Shown here piece after piece: positions 42,751 to 52,217 of a DNA stretch of 64,000 nt; the first letter of the stretch is position 1, and each line of letters starts with the position of its first letter. The stretch is from the NCBI GenBank assembly GCA_052115395.1, contig JBFRGO010000001.1; one strand, written 5' to 3'. Both the position numbers and the translations under genes were made by a program. Source of the stretch: Noviluteimonas sp052115395 (GTDB lineage: Bacteria; Pseudomonadota; Gammaproteobacteria; Xanthomonadales; Xanthomonadaceae). The notes beneath the pieces were generated by a model. That model worked only from the letters and a program-made list of their open reading frames with translations, made no database searches and had not been told where the DNA came from.

Positions 42751-43959
42751 TCAGGCGGAATGTTGGCGCAACAGGTGCAGCACGTCGTGGCATGCACCCA
42801 TCGTGTGGTAATCGGTCTTGCCGGCGGGGCTCTTCTCGTCGCTGTACTTGCGGTTGCGGCGATCGAGAATGCGGTACCAGCCGCCGTGTTCATGGTCGAC
42901 GAAATGCCGCCACGCATAGGCCCACAGCTTGTCGTACCAGTCCCACGCACCCAGACGCGCCGCCGCCGCGATGGACTCGGCCTGCACCCAGAAATACTTG
43001 TCGTCGTCGCAGACGCTGCCGTCGGGTGCGAAGCCGTAGCACAGGCCGCCGAATTCCGGATCCCAGGCGCGGGCGATCGCGGTGTCGAACAAGTGTCGCG
43101 CCGTGGGCACCGGCCATTCGACCGGCGTGCCACGGGCACGCAGGTGTCCGTCGAGAATGACGAGCAGCTTCGCCCATTCGGTCTGATGACCGGGCTGCAA
43201 GCCCCAGGGACGGAACAAGTGTTTCGGATCGTCGCGGTGGTAGTCCCAGTCGATGTTCCAGTCGCGGTCGTAGTGTTCCCACACCAGGCCGTCGGCCTTC
43301 GCGGCCTGGCGTCGCGTCATGTTGTCGGCGAGCATCGTCGCGCGATCGAGATAACGCGCCTGGCCACTCGCCTCGTAGGCAGCGAGCATCGCTTCGCACA
43401 TGTGCATGTTGGCGTTCTGGCCGCGGTAATCGCTGAAGTGCCAGTCGGCATCGGCTTCGTCGCGGTACAGGCCGGCATCGGCATCCCAGAAGCGCGTTTC
43501 GAGCAGCGCCCAGGTTTCGTCCATACAGCCCGCGGTGTCTTCGATGCCGGCCTTGCGCGCGGTGGCGTAGGCCAACAGCACGAAGGCGACGCCGTAGCAG
43601 TGATTGGTCGCGTCTTCGACCGTGCCATCGCGGAGCGTCCACGCATATCCGCCCGTGGTCGGATTGCGATGCACCTGTCGCAGGTACGCCAGGCCATGGC
43701 GCACGGCATCGAGATACTGCGCGCGCAACGCGGTGTCCTCGGCGAACTCGTTCGCGGCCATCGCGTAGTTGAAGACGAAGCGCGTGCTGCTCACCAGGTG
43801 CCGATGGCTGCGGTCGTACACCGTGCCGTCGTCCTTGAAGTAGTGGAAGAACCCGCCCGCCGGATCGATGCAGCGCGGGTGGTAGAACGCCATCGTGCGC
43901 GCGATGTGCGCGCGCAGGAATTCGGGCGATCGGAAATCGGGCAAGTCAGGGGTCGACAT
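42751..43959 (-). CDS. AGE family sugar epimerase/isomerase (mannose isomerase-like)
   Basis: A 402-residue (alpha/alpha)6-barrel enzyme of the N-acylglucosamine 2-epimerase family, probably a D-mannose isomerase giving fructose. It has conserved His and Trp/Arg residues in SSTRFVFNYAMA, NHCYGVAFVLLAYA, NANMHMCEAMLAAYEA, PGHQTEWAKLL and KTDYHTMGACHD. ATG at 43959 with GGAAG upstream is preferred over a TTG four codons earlier. It overlaps the kinase gene by 14 bp. With the kinase it gives a mannose to fructose to fructose-6-phosphate route. Confidence 0.92.
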   Translation of the reverse strand: MSTPDLPDFRSPEFLRAHIARTMAFYHPRCIDPAGGFFHYFKDDGTVYDRSHRHLVSSTRFVFNYAMAANEFAEDTALRAQYLDAVRHGLAYLRQVHRNPTTGGYAWTLRDGTVEDATNHCYGVAFVLLAYATARKAGIEDTAGCMDETWALLETRFWDADAGLYRDEADADWHFSDYRGQNANMHMCEAMLAAYEASGQARYLDRATMLADNMTRRQAAKADGLVWEHYDRDWNIDWDYHRDDPKHLFRPWGLQPGHQTEWAKLLVILDGHLRARGTPVEWPVPTARHLFDTAIARAWDPEFGGLCYGFAPDGSVCDDDKYFWVQAESIAAAARLGAWDWYDKLWAYAWRHFVDHEHGGWYRILDRRNRKYSDEKSPAGKTDYHTMGACHDVLHLLRQHSA

Positions 43960-44932
43960 TCTGGCTTCCAAGGATGGCGATGACGTCGTCGAGCGTGGGC
44001 ATCGCGGCGAATGCGCCCTGGCGCGTCACCGCCAGCGCGCCGACGGCCGCGCCGAAGCGCAGCGTTTCGGCGATGCCCGCGGGGTCGGCGGCGAACCGCG
44101 GGAACTTCGCGCCGTCGACGCCCAGTTGCGCCAGGCGGAACAACACGCCGCCGACGAACGCGTCGCCCGCCGCCGTCGTGTCCACGGCACGCACGCGCAA
44201 CGCGGGGACCTGGCCACTGCCCTCCCGCGTGCGCCAATGCAGGTCGGCCGCACCGTCGGTCACGACGATCAGCCGCGCATGGCCTTCGAGGAGGCGCTCG
44301 ACGACTGCGGCTTCGCCGCCGGGCATGGTGGCGGCGAGGTACTCCAGTTCGTTGCGCGCGAGCTTCACCAGGTCCGCTTCCATCAACGCGTTCCACAGTT
44401 GCGGCCGCGGCTCCGCTTTCTCCGGCCACAAGGCCGGGCGCAGATTGAGATCGATGCTGACGACCGCGCCCGCGGCGCGTGCCCGCGCCATGCCCTGAAG
44501 CGTGGCCTGTGCGATGCCCGGTTCGGTCAGGCTGTTGGAGCACGCATGGAAGACGGCGGCGCCCTTGAACGCGTCTTCGTGGAAATGCAGGTCGCGGAAC
44601 AACAGGTCCGCGGCGGGCGGGCGATAGAAATTGAAGTGGCGCTCGCCGTCCGCGTCCAGTTGCACGAAGGCCAGTGCGGTGCGTGCTGCGTCGGTGCGGA
44701 CGATGTGCGCGGTGTCCACGCCGGCATCGCGCAGACTGTCGAGCAGGAAGTCGCCGAACATGTCGGTGCCGAGCATCCCCACGAACTGCGCCTTCGCCCC
44801 CAGCCGCGCGGCCGCGACCGCGACATTGGCCGGCGCGCCGCCGGCGAATTGCAGGAACGCGCGCGGCGCGCCCGGCGTGGCGGGCTGGGCGAGGAAATCG
44901 ATCAGCGCTTCGCCGAAACAGACGACCTTCAT
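43946..44932 (-). CDS. PfkB family carbohydrate kinase (fructokinase)
   Basis: A 328-residue ribokinase/PfkB kinase. The N-terminal signature FGEALIDFL and GGAPANVAVAAARLG precede the C-terminal signature DTTAAGDAFVGG with the catalytic Asp. The FAGGAPAN pattern fits fructokinases. It would phosphorylate fructose made by the adjacent epimerase. Its ATG overlaps the transporter stop (ATGA) and its end overlaps the epimerase start. Confidence 0.92.
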   Translation of the reverse strand: MKVVCFGEALIDFLAQPATPGAPRAFLQFAGGAPANVAVAAARLGAKAQFVGMLGTDMFGDFLLDSLRDAGVDTAHIVRTDAARTALAFVQLDADGERHFNFYRPPAADLLFRDLHFHEDAFKGAAVFHACSNSLTEPGIAQATLQGMARARAAGAVVSIDLNLRPALWPEKAEPRPQLWNALMEADLVKLARNELEYLAATMPGGEAAVVERLLEGHARLIVVTDGAADLHWRTREGSGQVPALRVRAVDTTAAGDAFVGGVLFRLAQLGVDGAKFPRFAADPAGIAETLRFGAAVGALAVTRQGAFAAMPTLDDVIAILGSQNVDP

Positions 44933-46221
44933 GCGCGCTCCGCCATCCGCACATGCGAACCGCGCACGCCGTACCACACGATGTAGGCGTAACACAGCGC
45001 CGACACGACGAACGCGTACTGCAGCGCACGCGTTTCGCCCTGCCCGGCCTGGAGCGCGTCGACCAAAAGCCCTTGCAGCGGCGGAATCACCGCGCCGCCG
45101 ACGATGGCCATGACCAGCAGGCTCGCCGCTTTTTCCGTCATCGGTCCCAAGCGTTCGATGGCCAGGGTGAAAATCGTCGGGAACATGATCGAATTGAACA
45201 GGCCCACCGCCACCACGCTCCAGGTCGCGACGTTCCCCGTCGTGTTCATCGTCACCAGCAGCAGGCCGATGTTGATCGCGGCGGCCGCGGGCAACATGCG
45301 GCGCGGATTGGCCCGCAGCAACAGCAGCGCGCCGATGAAGCGCCCGATCATCGCGGCCAGGTGATAGAAGGACAGATAGGCCGATGCGGCTTCCGGCGAC
45401 ATGTTGCCGATCTCGGGCCGCGAAACGTAGGTCACCATGAAGTGCGCGACAGTCACTTCGACGCCCACGTAGAAGAAGATCGCGAGCACGCCCCAGCGCA
45501 CGTGCGGCAGCGCGAGCAATTCGGCGAAGGTGTGGTGCCGGACATCGGCCCGCTCGGTGGCTTCGGTCAAGGCCGGCATGCGGAACAGATAGACCGCCAG
45601 CGCGAGCAGGAGCAGCGCCACCGCCACGCCCACGTACAAGGGTTCGACCGTCGACGCGCGTTCGGAGGCCGGCAGCGCCGCAAGTTGCTCGGCACTGAGC
45701 AGCGTCGTGCTGAAGATGAGCACGCCCGCCACGTACGGACCGACGGTATGCCCCAGCGAATTCACGGCCTGCGCGAAGTTGAGCCGGCTCGCCGCGCGCT
45801 CCGGTGCACCGAGCAGGCTGACGTAGGGATTGGCGGAGACCTGCAACAGCACGATGCCGGTGGCAAGAATGAACAATGCCGGCAGGAACAGTTCGAACGA
45901 CCCGATCTGCGCCGCGGGAAGGATCAACAGCGCGCCCGCGCCTGCGACGAGCAGGCCGACCACGATCCCCATCTTGAATCCGAGCCTGCCCACCACCTTG
46001 CCCGCGGGCACCGCCATCACGAAGTACGCACCGAAAAATGCCGAATCCAGCAGCATCGATCGCGCGTGCGTCAGTTCGAACACCGCCTGCAGGTGCGGAA
46101 TCAGCACGCCGTTAAGCTCGGTGATGAAGCCCCACATGAAGAAGATCGCCGTCATCGCCACCAGCGCGACGCGCGTGTTGGTGGCGGGTGCGGCGCGCGA
46201 GGCGACCAACGGAGTGCTCAT
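44929..46221 (-). CDS. FHS family sugar:H+ symporter (FucP/GluP-like)
   Basis: A 430-residue, 12-helix major facilitator of the fucose-galactose-glucose (FHS) group. It has the family motifs FFMWGFITELNGVLIPHLQ, GAYFVMAVPAGKVVGRLG, and LQVSANPYVSLLG with AVNSLGHTVGP. It probably imports mannose across the inner membrane. The ATG at 46221 overlaps the LacI gene stop (ATGA). The operon position supports mannose or mannobiose as substrate. Confidence 0.92.
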   Translation of the reverse strand: MSTPLVASRAAPATNTRVALVAMTAIFFMWGFITELNGVLIPHLQAVFELTHARSMLLDSAFFGAYFVMAVPAGKVVGRLGFKMGIVVGLLVAGAGALLILPAAQIGSFELFLPALFILATGIVLLQVSANPYVSLLGAPERAASRLNFAQAVNSLGHTVGPYVAGVLIFSTTLLSAEQLAALPASERASTVEPLYVGVAVALLLLALAVYLFRMPALTEATERADVRHHTFAELLALPHVRWGVLAIFFYVGVEVTVAHFMVTYVSRPEIGNMSPEAASAYLSFYHLAAMIGRFIGALLLLRANPRRMLPAAAAINIGLLLVTMNTTGNVATWSVVAVGLFNSIMFPTIFTLAIERLGPMTEKAASLLVMAIVGGAVIPPLQGLLVDALQAGQGETRALQYAFVVSALCYAYIVWYGVRGSHVRMAERA

Positions 46222-47264
46222 GCGGAATCCTTGTTCGAAGCGGTTTGCGTGGGCGACCCGCCGCTGCTGCCGCGCACGACGAGCTTGACGGGGGCCACCC
46301 GGTGGCAGGGCGCGGCATCGGGCGACCGCACGCGCTGCAGCAGCAGTTCGGCGGCCTGGCGGCCGCGCGCGCGCGGATCGACCGACAGCGTGGTGAGGGG
46401 CGGCGTGGACAGCGCGGCTTCGGGAATATCGTCGAAGCCGGTGATCGCGAAATCGATGCCCGGGCGCGTGCCGCGCGCTTGCAGGCCGAGCATCAACCCG
46501 AGGGCGACGTTGTCGTTGTAGCAAACCGCGGCGGTGAACGACCGATCGCGTTCGAAGAGCGCGTGCGTTGCGTGCGCGGCGGCCACGCGCGTGGGCGCGC
46601 ATTCGACGAGCCAGTTCGCATCCGGTGCGATGCCCGCGGCAGACAGCGCCGCGATGTAGCCCTGCCGGCGTTGTCGGCACGAACTGGAGTCCCCGTGCCC
46701 ACCGAAGAAGGCGATGCGTCGATGGCCCAGGGACAACAGATGCTCGGTAGCCAGGCGTGCGCCGCGTTCATTCTCCAGTGCGAGGAAATCCCAATCGCCG
46801 CCCGCAAGCGCGCGATTGAACACGAGCGCCGGCGTGATGCCGATCAGGCGACGCACCGCCTCGCCGTCGCTGTGCTCGGCCGGCGACAGGATGATCCCCG
46901 CCGGCCCGTGCTCCAGCAACGAATCCAGGACCGCCTGCTGGCGCTCGGGAGATTCGTTCGTGCTGCCCAGCAAGGTGACGAAACCTTCGGCGCCCAGCGC
47001 TTCGTCCACGCCCGCGGCGAACTCGGCGAAGAACGGATTGGACAGATCGTTGATCACCAGGGCCACGCTGGAGGAGGTCCGTCGCCGCAGGTTCGCCGCG
47101 GCGCGGTTGTACACGTAGTGCTGGCGCTTGAGTTCGGCCTCCACGCGTGCGCGCGTATCGACGTTGACCAGCGGACTGCGGCGCAACACGAGCGACACGG
47201 TCGCGCGCGAGACATCGCAGGCGCGCGCGATGTCGTTGACGGTGACGGGCTTCTGTCGGGTCAT
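46218..47264 (-). CDS. LacI family transcriptional regulator of the mannose locus
   Basis: A 348-residue LacI regulator. The N-terminal HTH and hinge are VTVNDIARACDVSRATVSLVL and YNRAAANLRRR; the rest is a periplasmic-binding-like sensor domain with FAITGFDDIPEAALSTPPLTT. The ATG at 47264 overlaps the GH92 stop (ATGA). The gene sits inside the operon it probably regulates. Two 14-bp operator-like palindromes lie between the two GH92 genes. Confidence 0.94.
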   Translation of the reverse strand: MTRQKPVTVNDIARACDVSRATVSLVLRRSPLVNVDTRARVEAELKRQHYVYNRAAANLRRRTSSSVALVINDLSNPFFAEFAAGVDEALGAEGFVTLLGSTNESPERQQAVLDSLLEHGPAGIILSPAEHSDGEAVRRLIGITPALVFNRALAGGDWDFLALENERGARLATEHLLSLGHRRIAFFGGHGDSSSCRQRRQGYIAALSAAGIAPDANWLVECAPTRVAAAHATHALFERDRSFTAAVCYNDNVALGLMLGLQARGTRPGIDFAITGFDDIPEAALSTPPLTTLSVDPRARGRQAAELLLQRVRSPDAAPCHRVAPVKLVVRGSSGGSPTQTASNKDSA

Positions 47265-49645
47265 TGCGTTTGCGCCTCGCACGCTGGCGGCGGCAAGTCG
47301 CCGGGCGCGGTGCCCCACGTCCCCGGCGTATCGCCGAGTGTGAAGCGCAAGGTCCCGCCTTCGCGTACGCGGTCCCAATCGAGCCAGACATTCGGCGAAG
47401 CCACGCCGTCGAACGTCACCGCCTGGATGTACTGCACCGGCGCCCTGCCCGCCCCGGGCGCCTCGATGCGCAAGGTTTTCCCGGCGCCCAGATCCAGCGC
47501 GACGCGTTCGAAGCGCGGCGGATGCACGATCAGACGCCCCGTGCCCGGCATCGCCGGATACAGCCCGATCGCGCTGAACAGGGACCACGCGGACATCGTG
47601 CCGAGATCGTCGTTCCCCGTGACACCGTTGGGCGCATTGGTGAACAAGGATTGCGCGGCGCGCAGGATCACGGCGGTCTTCGCCGGCTGTCCGATCAGGG
47701 TGTACATCCACGGCGCGTGGAGGTCGGGCTCGTTGTTCGGGTTGTAGCGGAACTGGTTGTAGTAATCGTACGAGCCGACGACCCACTGCTTGCGCGCGGC
47801 CTTCGCCGGATCGGCCAACAACGCGTCATAGGCGAAAAACGCATCGAGGCGCTTGCCCGTCTGTTCGGTTCCGCCCATGGCCGCGATCAGGCCGGGGACG
47901 TCCTGTTGCACCAGCCATTGGTATTGCCACGCAGTGCCTTCGTGGAAGCCGTGTTGCGAACGTGGGTTGTATTCGCCGCGCGGGGTGGCGTACCACGCGC
48001 CGTCTTCGACGCGCGGGCGCGGGAAGCCGCGAAAGCCGGTCTGCGCATCCACCACGGTGTCATCCCAGACCTTGCGCCAGTTGCCGCCGCGTCCGCGCAG
48101 CGTCGCGGCGGCGGTGTCTTCACCCAGCGCCGTAGCCATCTGCGCGAGTGCGCAATCGGCCAGTGCATATTCGAGCGTGGCCGAACCACCGTGGTGCGGG
48201 TCCACGTCCATGCCCTTCGACGGAGACGCGCGATCGTAGGGAACGAAACCGCGCACGAGGTAGGTGTCGTTCCCCGCACGGCCCTGCGCACGCGACATCG
48301 CAGGCGGGCGGCCGTTCGCGTTCTGCCACAGGGCTTGCCATGCCTGTCGTTCGTTCCCCGCGAGCGCGCCGTATTTCCACAGATCGACCAGGAACGGCGT
48401 GACCGGATCGCCCGTCATGATGTTGGTGTCGAAGTTGGCATAGCCCCAACGCGGCAGCCATCCCATCTGCGCGTGGATCGCCAGCATCGAGCGCCCGATG
48501 TCGCGCGCCCGCTGCGGCCGCAGCATCGCCAGCAACTGGTTTTGCGCGCGGTAGGTATCCCACAGCGAAAAATATTCGTAATAGGTCCATCCGCTGGCGA
48601 CGTGGATCTGCTCGTCGTAGCCGCGGTAGCGGCCATCGGCGTCGTTGCCCGTCAGCGGTTGCAGCAATGCGTGATACAGCGCGGTGTAGAACACCGTTCG
48701 ATCATCGCGGCTGCCGCCGTCGACGCGCACCGACGACAGTTCCTTGCGCCATTGCGCCTGCGCGGCCGCGCGCATGACGTCGAAGCCCAGGAGCCGGCCA
48801 TCGCGCTTGCCTTCGGCCTCGAGGTTGCGGCGCGCGCCGTCGGCGTCGACATGCGAGATCGCACTGGTCACGGTCACGCTGCGCGAAGCGCGCAGATCGA
48901 ACGTCACCCACGCGCCATTGGCCACTTCCCATTGCGCGCCCATGCTCGCGCGCGCGCCCGGCGCGTCGCCGTCCTTGTCCCAGGTGCCGAAGGATTGGAA
49001 GGGCCGGTCGAATTCCAGGCGGAACCACGTCGTGTACTGCGTGCCGCCGCAGAAACTCTTCGTCACCAGCTTGCCTTCGATGGCGCGGTCGCCGACCACG
49101 TGCACGACGCTGCCCACCACCTCGTGCTTTTCGTTCGCCTGGCCCAGGTTCACCAGCACGTGGCCGGTGTCCTGGCGCGCGTCGAAGGTGTAACGCTCGG
49201 CGGCCGCACGCGTCAGGGCCGTGGTCTCGGCGTCGATGCCGCCGTGATCGGTGAGCCGCACCCGGTAATAACCGGCTTGGCCGACTTCGCCCGTGTGCGA
49301 ATAGCCCGATGCGTATTCGCGATAGTCGAACGAATTCAAGGGGCCGGTCACAGGGAGAACGGTGACTTGCCCGCCCTGCTCCCAGCACCCGGCGCCGGAA
49401 ATGAAGGCGTGTCCGAAACCGCGGATCTTCGGGTCGTCGTAGCGCCAACCCGCGTAATGCGCACCGACCGGCGAGACCTGGATCAGGCCGAAGGGCGCCG
49501 AAGCGCCGGGGAAGGTATTGCCCTCGTCCTGGGTGCCGATGAAGGTGTTGACCTCGGCTTCCAGGTTGGGCGCGCGCCCCATCGCCGCCGGCGAGGCCGT
49601 CGAGATCGCCAACAAGACCATCGCGGCCGCAACGCGCAGGGGCAT
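47261..49645 (-). CDS. GH92 alpha-mannosidase (copy A)
   Basis: A 794-residue family 92 alpha-mannosidase that releases terminal alpha-linked mannose in a Ca2+-dependent inverting reaction. It has a signal peptide (MVLLAISTASPAAMG). Family motifs are FIGTQDEGNTFPGASAPFGLIQVSP, SLWDTYRAQNQLL (catalytic barrel start), NDDLGTMSAWSLFSAIGLYPAMPGT. It heads the leftward operon GH92-lacI-FHS-kinase-epimerase-GH47, each gene overlapping the next or nearly so. A LacI-type operator lies 19 bp upstream. Confidence 0.95.
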   Translation of the reverse strand: MPLRVAAAMVLLAISTASPAAMGRAPNLEAEVNTFIGTQDEGNTFPGASAPFGLIQVSPVGAHYAGWRYDDPKIRGFGHAFISGAGCWEQGGQVTVLPVTGPLNSFDYREYASGYSHTGEVGQAGYYRVRLTDHGGIDAETTALTRAAAERYTFDARQDTGHVLVNLGQANEKHEVVGSVVHVVGDRAIEGKLVTKSFCGGTQYTTWFRLEFDRPFQSFGTWDKDGDAPGARASMGAQWEVANGAWVTFDLRASRSVTVTSAISHVDADGARRNLEAEGKRDGRLLGFDVMRAAAQAQWRKELSSVRVDGGSRDDRTVFYTALYHALLQPLTGNDADGRYRGYDEQIHVASGWTYYEYFSLWDTYRAQNQLLAMLRPQRARDIGRSMLAIHAQMGWLPRWGYANFDTNIMTGDPVTPFLVDLWKYGALAGNERQAWQALWQNANGRPPAMSRAQGRAGNDTYLVRGFVPYDRASPSKGMDVDPHHGGSATLEYALADCALAQMATALGEDTAAATLRGRGGNWRKVWDDTVVDAQTGFRGFPRPRVEDGAWYATPRGEYNPRSQHGFHEGTAWQYQWLVQQDVPGLIAAMGGTEQTGKRLDAFFAYDALLADPAKAARKQWVVGSYDYYNQFRYNPNNEPDLHAPWMYTLIGQPAKTAVILRAAQSLFTNAPNGVTGNDDLGTMSAWSLFSAIGLYPAMPGTGRLIVHPPRFERVALDLGAGKTLRIEAPGAGRAPVQYIQAVTFDGVASPNVWLDWDRVREGGTLRFTLGDTPGTWGTAPGDLPPPACEAQTQ

Positions 49646-49663
49646 CGGTTCTCAATAAAACGA

Positions 49664-49677
49664 TTAGACCGATCTAA
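49664..49677. promoter_or_regulatory. LacI-type operator O1 (GH92 copy A side)
   Basis: TTAGACCGATCTAA is a 14-bp interrupted palindrome (arms TTAGA/TCTAA) with a central CG typical of LacI-family sites, 19 bp upstream of the leftward GH92 start. Its partner O2 is 90 bp away. Confidence 0.8.
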
Positions 49678-49753
49678 ACACACCACAGTCGGCGCCAAAG
49701 CGCATGTCGCAGTGCAGCATGCCCGGTCCGCGAACAATGCTAGTTTTCGCCAC

Positions 49754-49767
49754 TTGGACCGATCCAA
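49754..49767. promoter_or_regulatory. LacI-type operator O2 (GH92 copy B side)
   Basis: TTGGACCGATCCAA differs from O1 only by a compensating A/T to G/C exchange in each arm. It ends 13 bp before the rightward GH92 start, so repressor bound here would block that transcript. Confidence 0.8.
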
Positions 49768-49780
49768 AACGGGTGCGCAG

Positions 49781-52129
49781 ATGACGAAACGGGTGAAGGC
49801 AGCCGGCCTCTTGCTGGCCGCGGCGGCGTGCAGCGCGATGACGGGCCAAGCCCTGGCCGCGTCGGCCGCACGGGGCGCGCAAGCCTGGGCCGCGGTGGAT
49901 CCCTTCATCGGCACCGGCGGCGAAGGCCACACCTTCCCCGGCGCGGTCGTGCCCTTCGGGATGATCCAGCTCAGCCCGGATACGCAGATCCGGCCGCGCA
50001 AGGATGCCTACGGCTGGGCGGCCGGCTATCGCTACGACGACCGCACCATCGTCGGGTTCTCGCACACGCATTTCTCCGGCACGGGCCATTCGGACCTGGG
50101 CGACGTGCTCGTGATGCCGATCGCGGGCGAGGTCAAACTCGAACGCGGCGATGTCGACAAACCCGGCAGCGGCTACACCTCGCGTTTCTCGCACGAAGGG
50201 GAAGTCGCGCAGCCCGGTTACTACGCGGTGACGCTGGCCGACTACGGCATCCGTGCCGAACTCACGGCCGGTCCGCGCGTGGGCGTGCATCGCTACACCT
50301 TTCCGAAGGGCAAGCCCGCACACGTGCTCGTCGATCTGCGCACCAGCCTCTACGACTATCCGGGCAAGGTGCTGTGGTCGCGCCTGCGCTTGCATCCCGA
50401 TGGCACGCTCACCGGCTTTCGCGAAACACGGGGCTGGGCGCCCGGTCGACAGTTGTATTTCGCGATGCGTTTCTCGCGGCCGGTCAGCGGACACCAATTC
50501 CACGACACGGAAAGCGACGTGCCCTACAAGGGCTTCCCGCCGCCGGGCAAGGACGATCCGCGCCAGCGTGCGCAGATCGAAGGCCGCCAATTGGTCGGCG
50601 CACTCGACTTCGCCGACGCGCCCGGGCAGCAGCTGGTGGTGAAGGTCGCGATCTCGCCGGTCGGCGAAGACAGTGCGCGCGCCAATCTCGACGCCGAAAT
50701 GAAGGATTGGGATTTCGACCGCGTGCGCGCGGACGCGAAGTCGCAGTGGATGCAGGCGCTCGGCGCGATCGACATCGATGCGCCCGCGCCGATGCGCACC
50801 AGCTTCTACACCGCGCTGTATCACGCCTTCATGGGCCCGAGCCTGTTCATGGACAGCGATGGCCGATATCGCGGGCCCGACAACGCCGTGCACCAAGCAA
50901 ACGGATTCACGAATTACTCGACCTTCTCGCTGTGGGATACGTATCGCGCGTTGCATCCGCTGCTCACGCTGGTGCAACCGGCGCAGCGCAACAACGACTT
51001 CATCCGTTCGCTGCTGGCCGCGCAAAGCGCGAGCCCCTACGGCGTACTGCCGATCTGGGCGTTCCATGGCCAGGAGACGTGGTGCATGATCGGTTACCAC
51101 GCCGTGCCGGTGATCGCCGACGCCTACATGAAAGGCATCCGCGGCTACGACACCGATGCCGCGCTGAAGGCGATGGTGGCCAGCGCCAGCTACGGGCCCT
51201 ACGACGGGCTCGCGCAATACATGGAACTGGGCTACGTGCCGATCGACGAGGAAGATGAAGCCGCGTCGAAGACACTCGAATACGCCTTCGACGATTGGAC
51301 CATCGCGCGCATGGCCGAAGCGATGGGGCGCAAGGACCTCGCGAATCGATTCCGGCAGCGCGCGGGCAATTGGCGCCACGCCTTCGATCCCGCCACCGGC
51401 TTCATGCGTGCGCGCAAACGCGATGGCAGCTTCCGCGAACCTTTCGATGCGACCGCCAGCGGTTACGGTTCCGATTACACCGAAGGCAACGCGTGGCAAT
51501 ACTCCTGGTACGTGCCGCAGGACGTGGCGGGCCTCGCGCAGGCGCACGGCGGCACCGACAAGTTGCTGGCGAAGCTGGATGCGGTGTTCGACGCGAAGGT
51601 CGATCCGAAAACCTTCGCGCACATGGAGGACATCACCGGCCTGATCGGCTGGTACGCGCACGGCAACGAGCCGAGCCACCATGTCGCTTATCTGTACGCC
51701 GCGGCCGGCCAACCCTGGCGCACGCAGCAGCGCCTGGGGCCGATCATGGCGAGCCAGTATTCGCCGCGGCCCGATGGCTTGTCGGGCAACGACGATCTGG
51801 GCCAGATGTCGGCGTGGTACGTGTTCACCGCACTGGGGTTCTATCCGATCGCGCCGGGCAGCAACGAATACATCATCGGCCGCCCCTTCCTGCCGCGCGC
51901 AACGCTCGCATTGCCCAACGGCAAGCGCTTCACCGTGATCGCCGACGGATTGGACGACGCGCATCCCTACATCGCCAGCGCCACGCTCGACGGAAAGCCG
52001 CTGAACCGCGCCTTCCTGCGCCACGAAGACATCGTCGCCGGCGGGGAGTTGCGCTTCACGATGCAGGCCGAACCCAACAAGGCGTGGCCGGGCCCGGGGG
52101 CGGCGCAGCCGTATTCGATGACCGAATGA
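49781..52129 (+). CDS. GH92 alpha-mannosidase (copy B)
   Basis: A 782-residue family 92 alpha-mannosidase paralogue with a signal peptide (AGLLLAAAACSAMTGQALAAS). Motifs: DPFIGTGGEGHTFPGAVVPFGM, SHTHFSGTGHSDLGDVLVMP, SLWDTYRALHPLLTL, EGNAWQYSWYVPQDV, SGNDDLGQMSAWYVFTALGFYP. The HxHxSGTGHSDLGD segment is absent from copy A in that form, so the two copies may prefer different linkages. It diverges from copy A across the operator region. The start at 49781 follows operator O2. Confidence 0.95.
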   Translation: MTKRVKAAGLLLAAAACSAMTGQALAASAARGAQAWAAVDPFIGTGGEGHTFPGAVVPFGMIQLSPDTQIRPRKDAYGWAAGYRYDDRTIVGFSHTHFSGTGHSDLGDVLVMPIAGEVKLERGDVDKPGSGYTSRFSHEGEVAQPGYYAVTLADYGIRAELTAGPRVGVHRYTFPKGKPAHVLVDLRTSLYDYPGKVLWSRLRLHPDGTLTGFRETRGWAPGRQLYFAMRFSRPVSGHQFHDTESDVPYKGFPPPGKDDPRQRAQIEGRQLVGALDFADAPGQQLVVKVAISPVGEDSARANLDAEMKDWDFDRVRADAKSQWMQALGAIDIDAPAPMRTSFYTALYHAFMGPSLFMDSDGRYRGPDNAVHQANGFTNYSTFSLWDTYRALHPLLTLVQPAQRNNDFIRSLLAAQSASPYGVLPIWAFHGQETWCMIGYHAVPVIADAYMKGIRGYDTDAALKAMVASASYGPYDGLAQYMELGYVPIDEEDEAASKTLEYAFDDWTIARMAEAMGRKDLANRFRQRAGNWRHAFDPATGFMRARKRDGSFREPFDATASGYGSDYTEGNAWQYSWYVPQDVAGLAQAHGGTDKLLAKLDAVFDAKVDPKTFAHMEDITGLIGWYAHGNEPSHHVAYLYAAAGQPWRTQQRLGPIMASQYSPRPDGLSGNDDLGQMSAWYVFTALGFYPIAPGSNEYIIGRPFLPRATLALPNGKRFTVIADGLDDAHPYIASATLDGKPLNRAFLRHEDIVAGGELRFTMQAEPNKAWPGPGAAQPYSMTE

Positions 52130-52217
52130 ATTGATTCCCCGCTCGGGTGTCCCCTGTCCGATGGGGATCGCATTCGCGTTGGCTCTTGTGCGGACAACTT
52201 CCGCCAGGAGATTCCCC

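Noticed and set aside
47264..49780. Long rightward frame continuous with GH92 copy B, giving a possible 1621-residue protein
   Set aside because: The first 839 codons are antisense to GH92 copy A with low-complexity composition. The real start is the ATG at 49781 with a signal peptide, after the operator.
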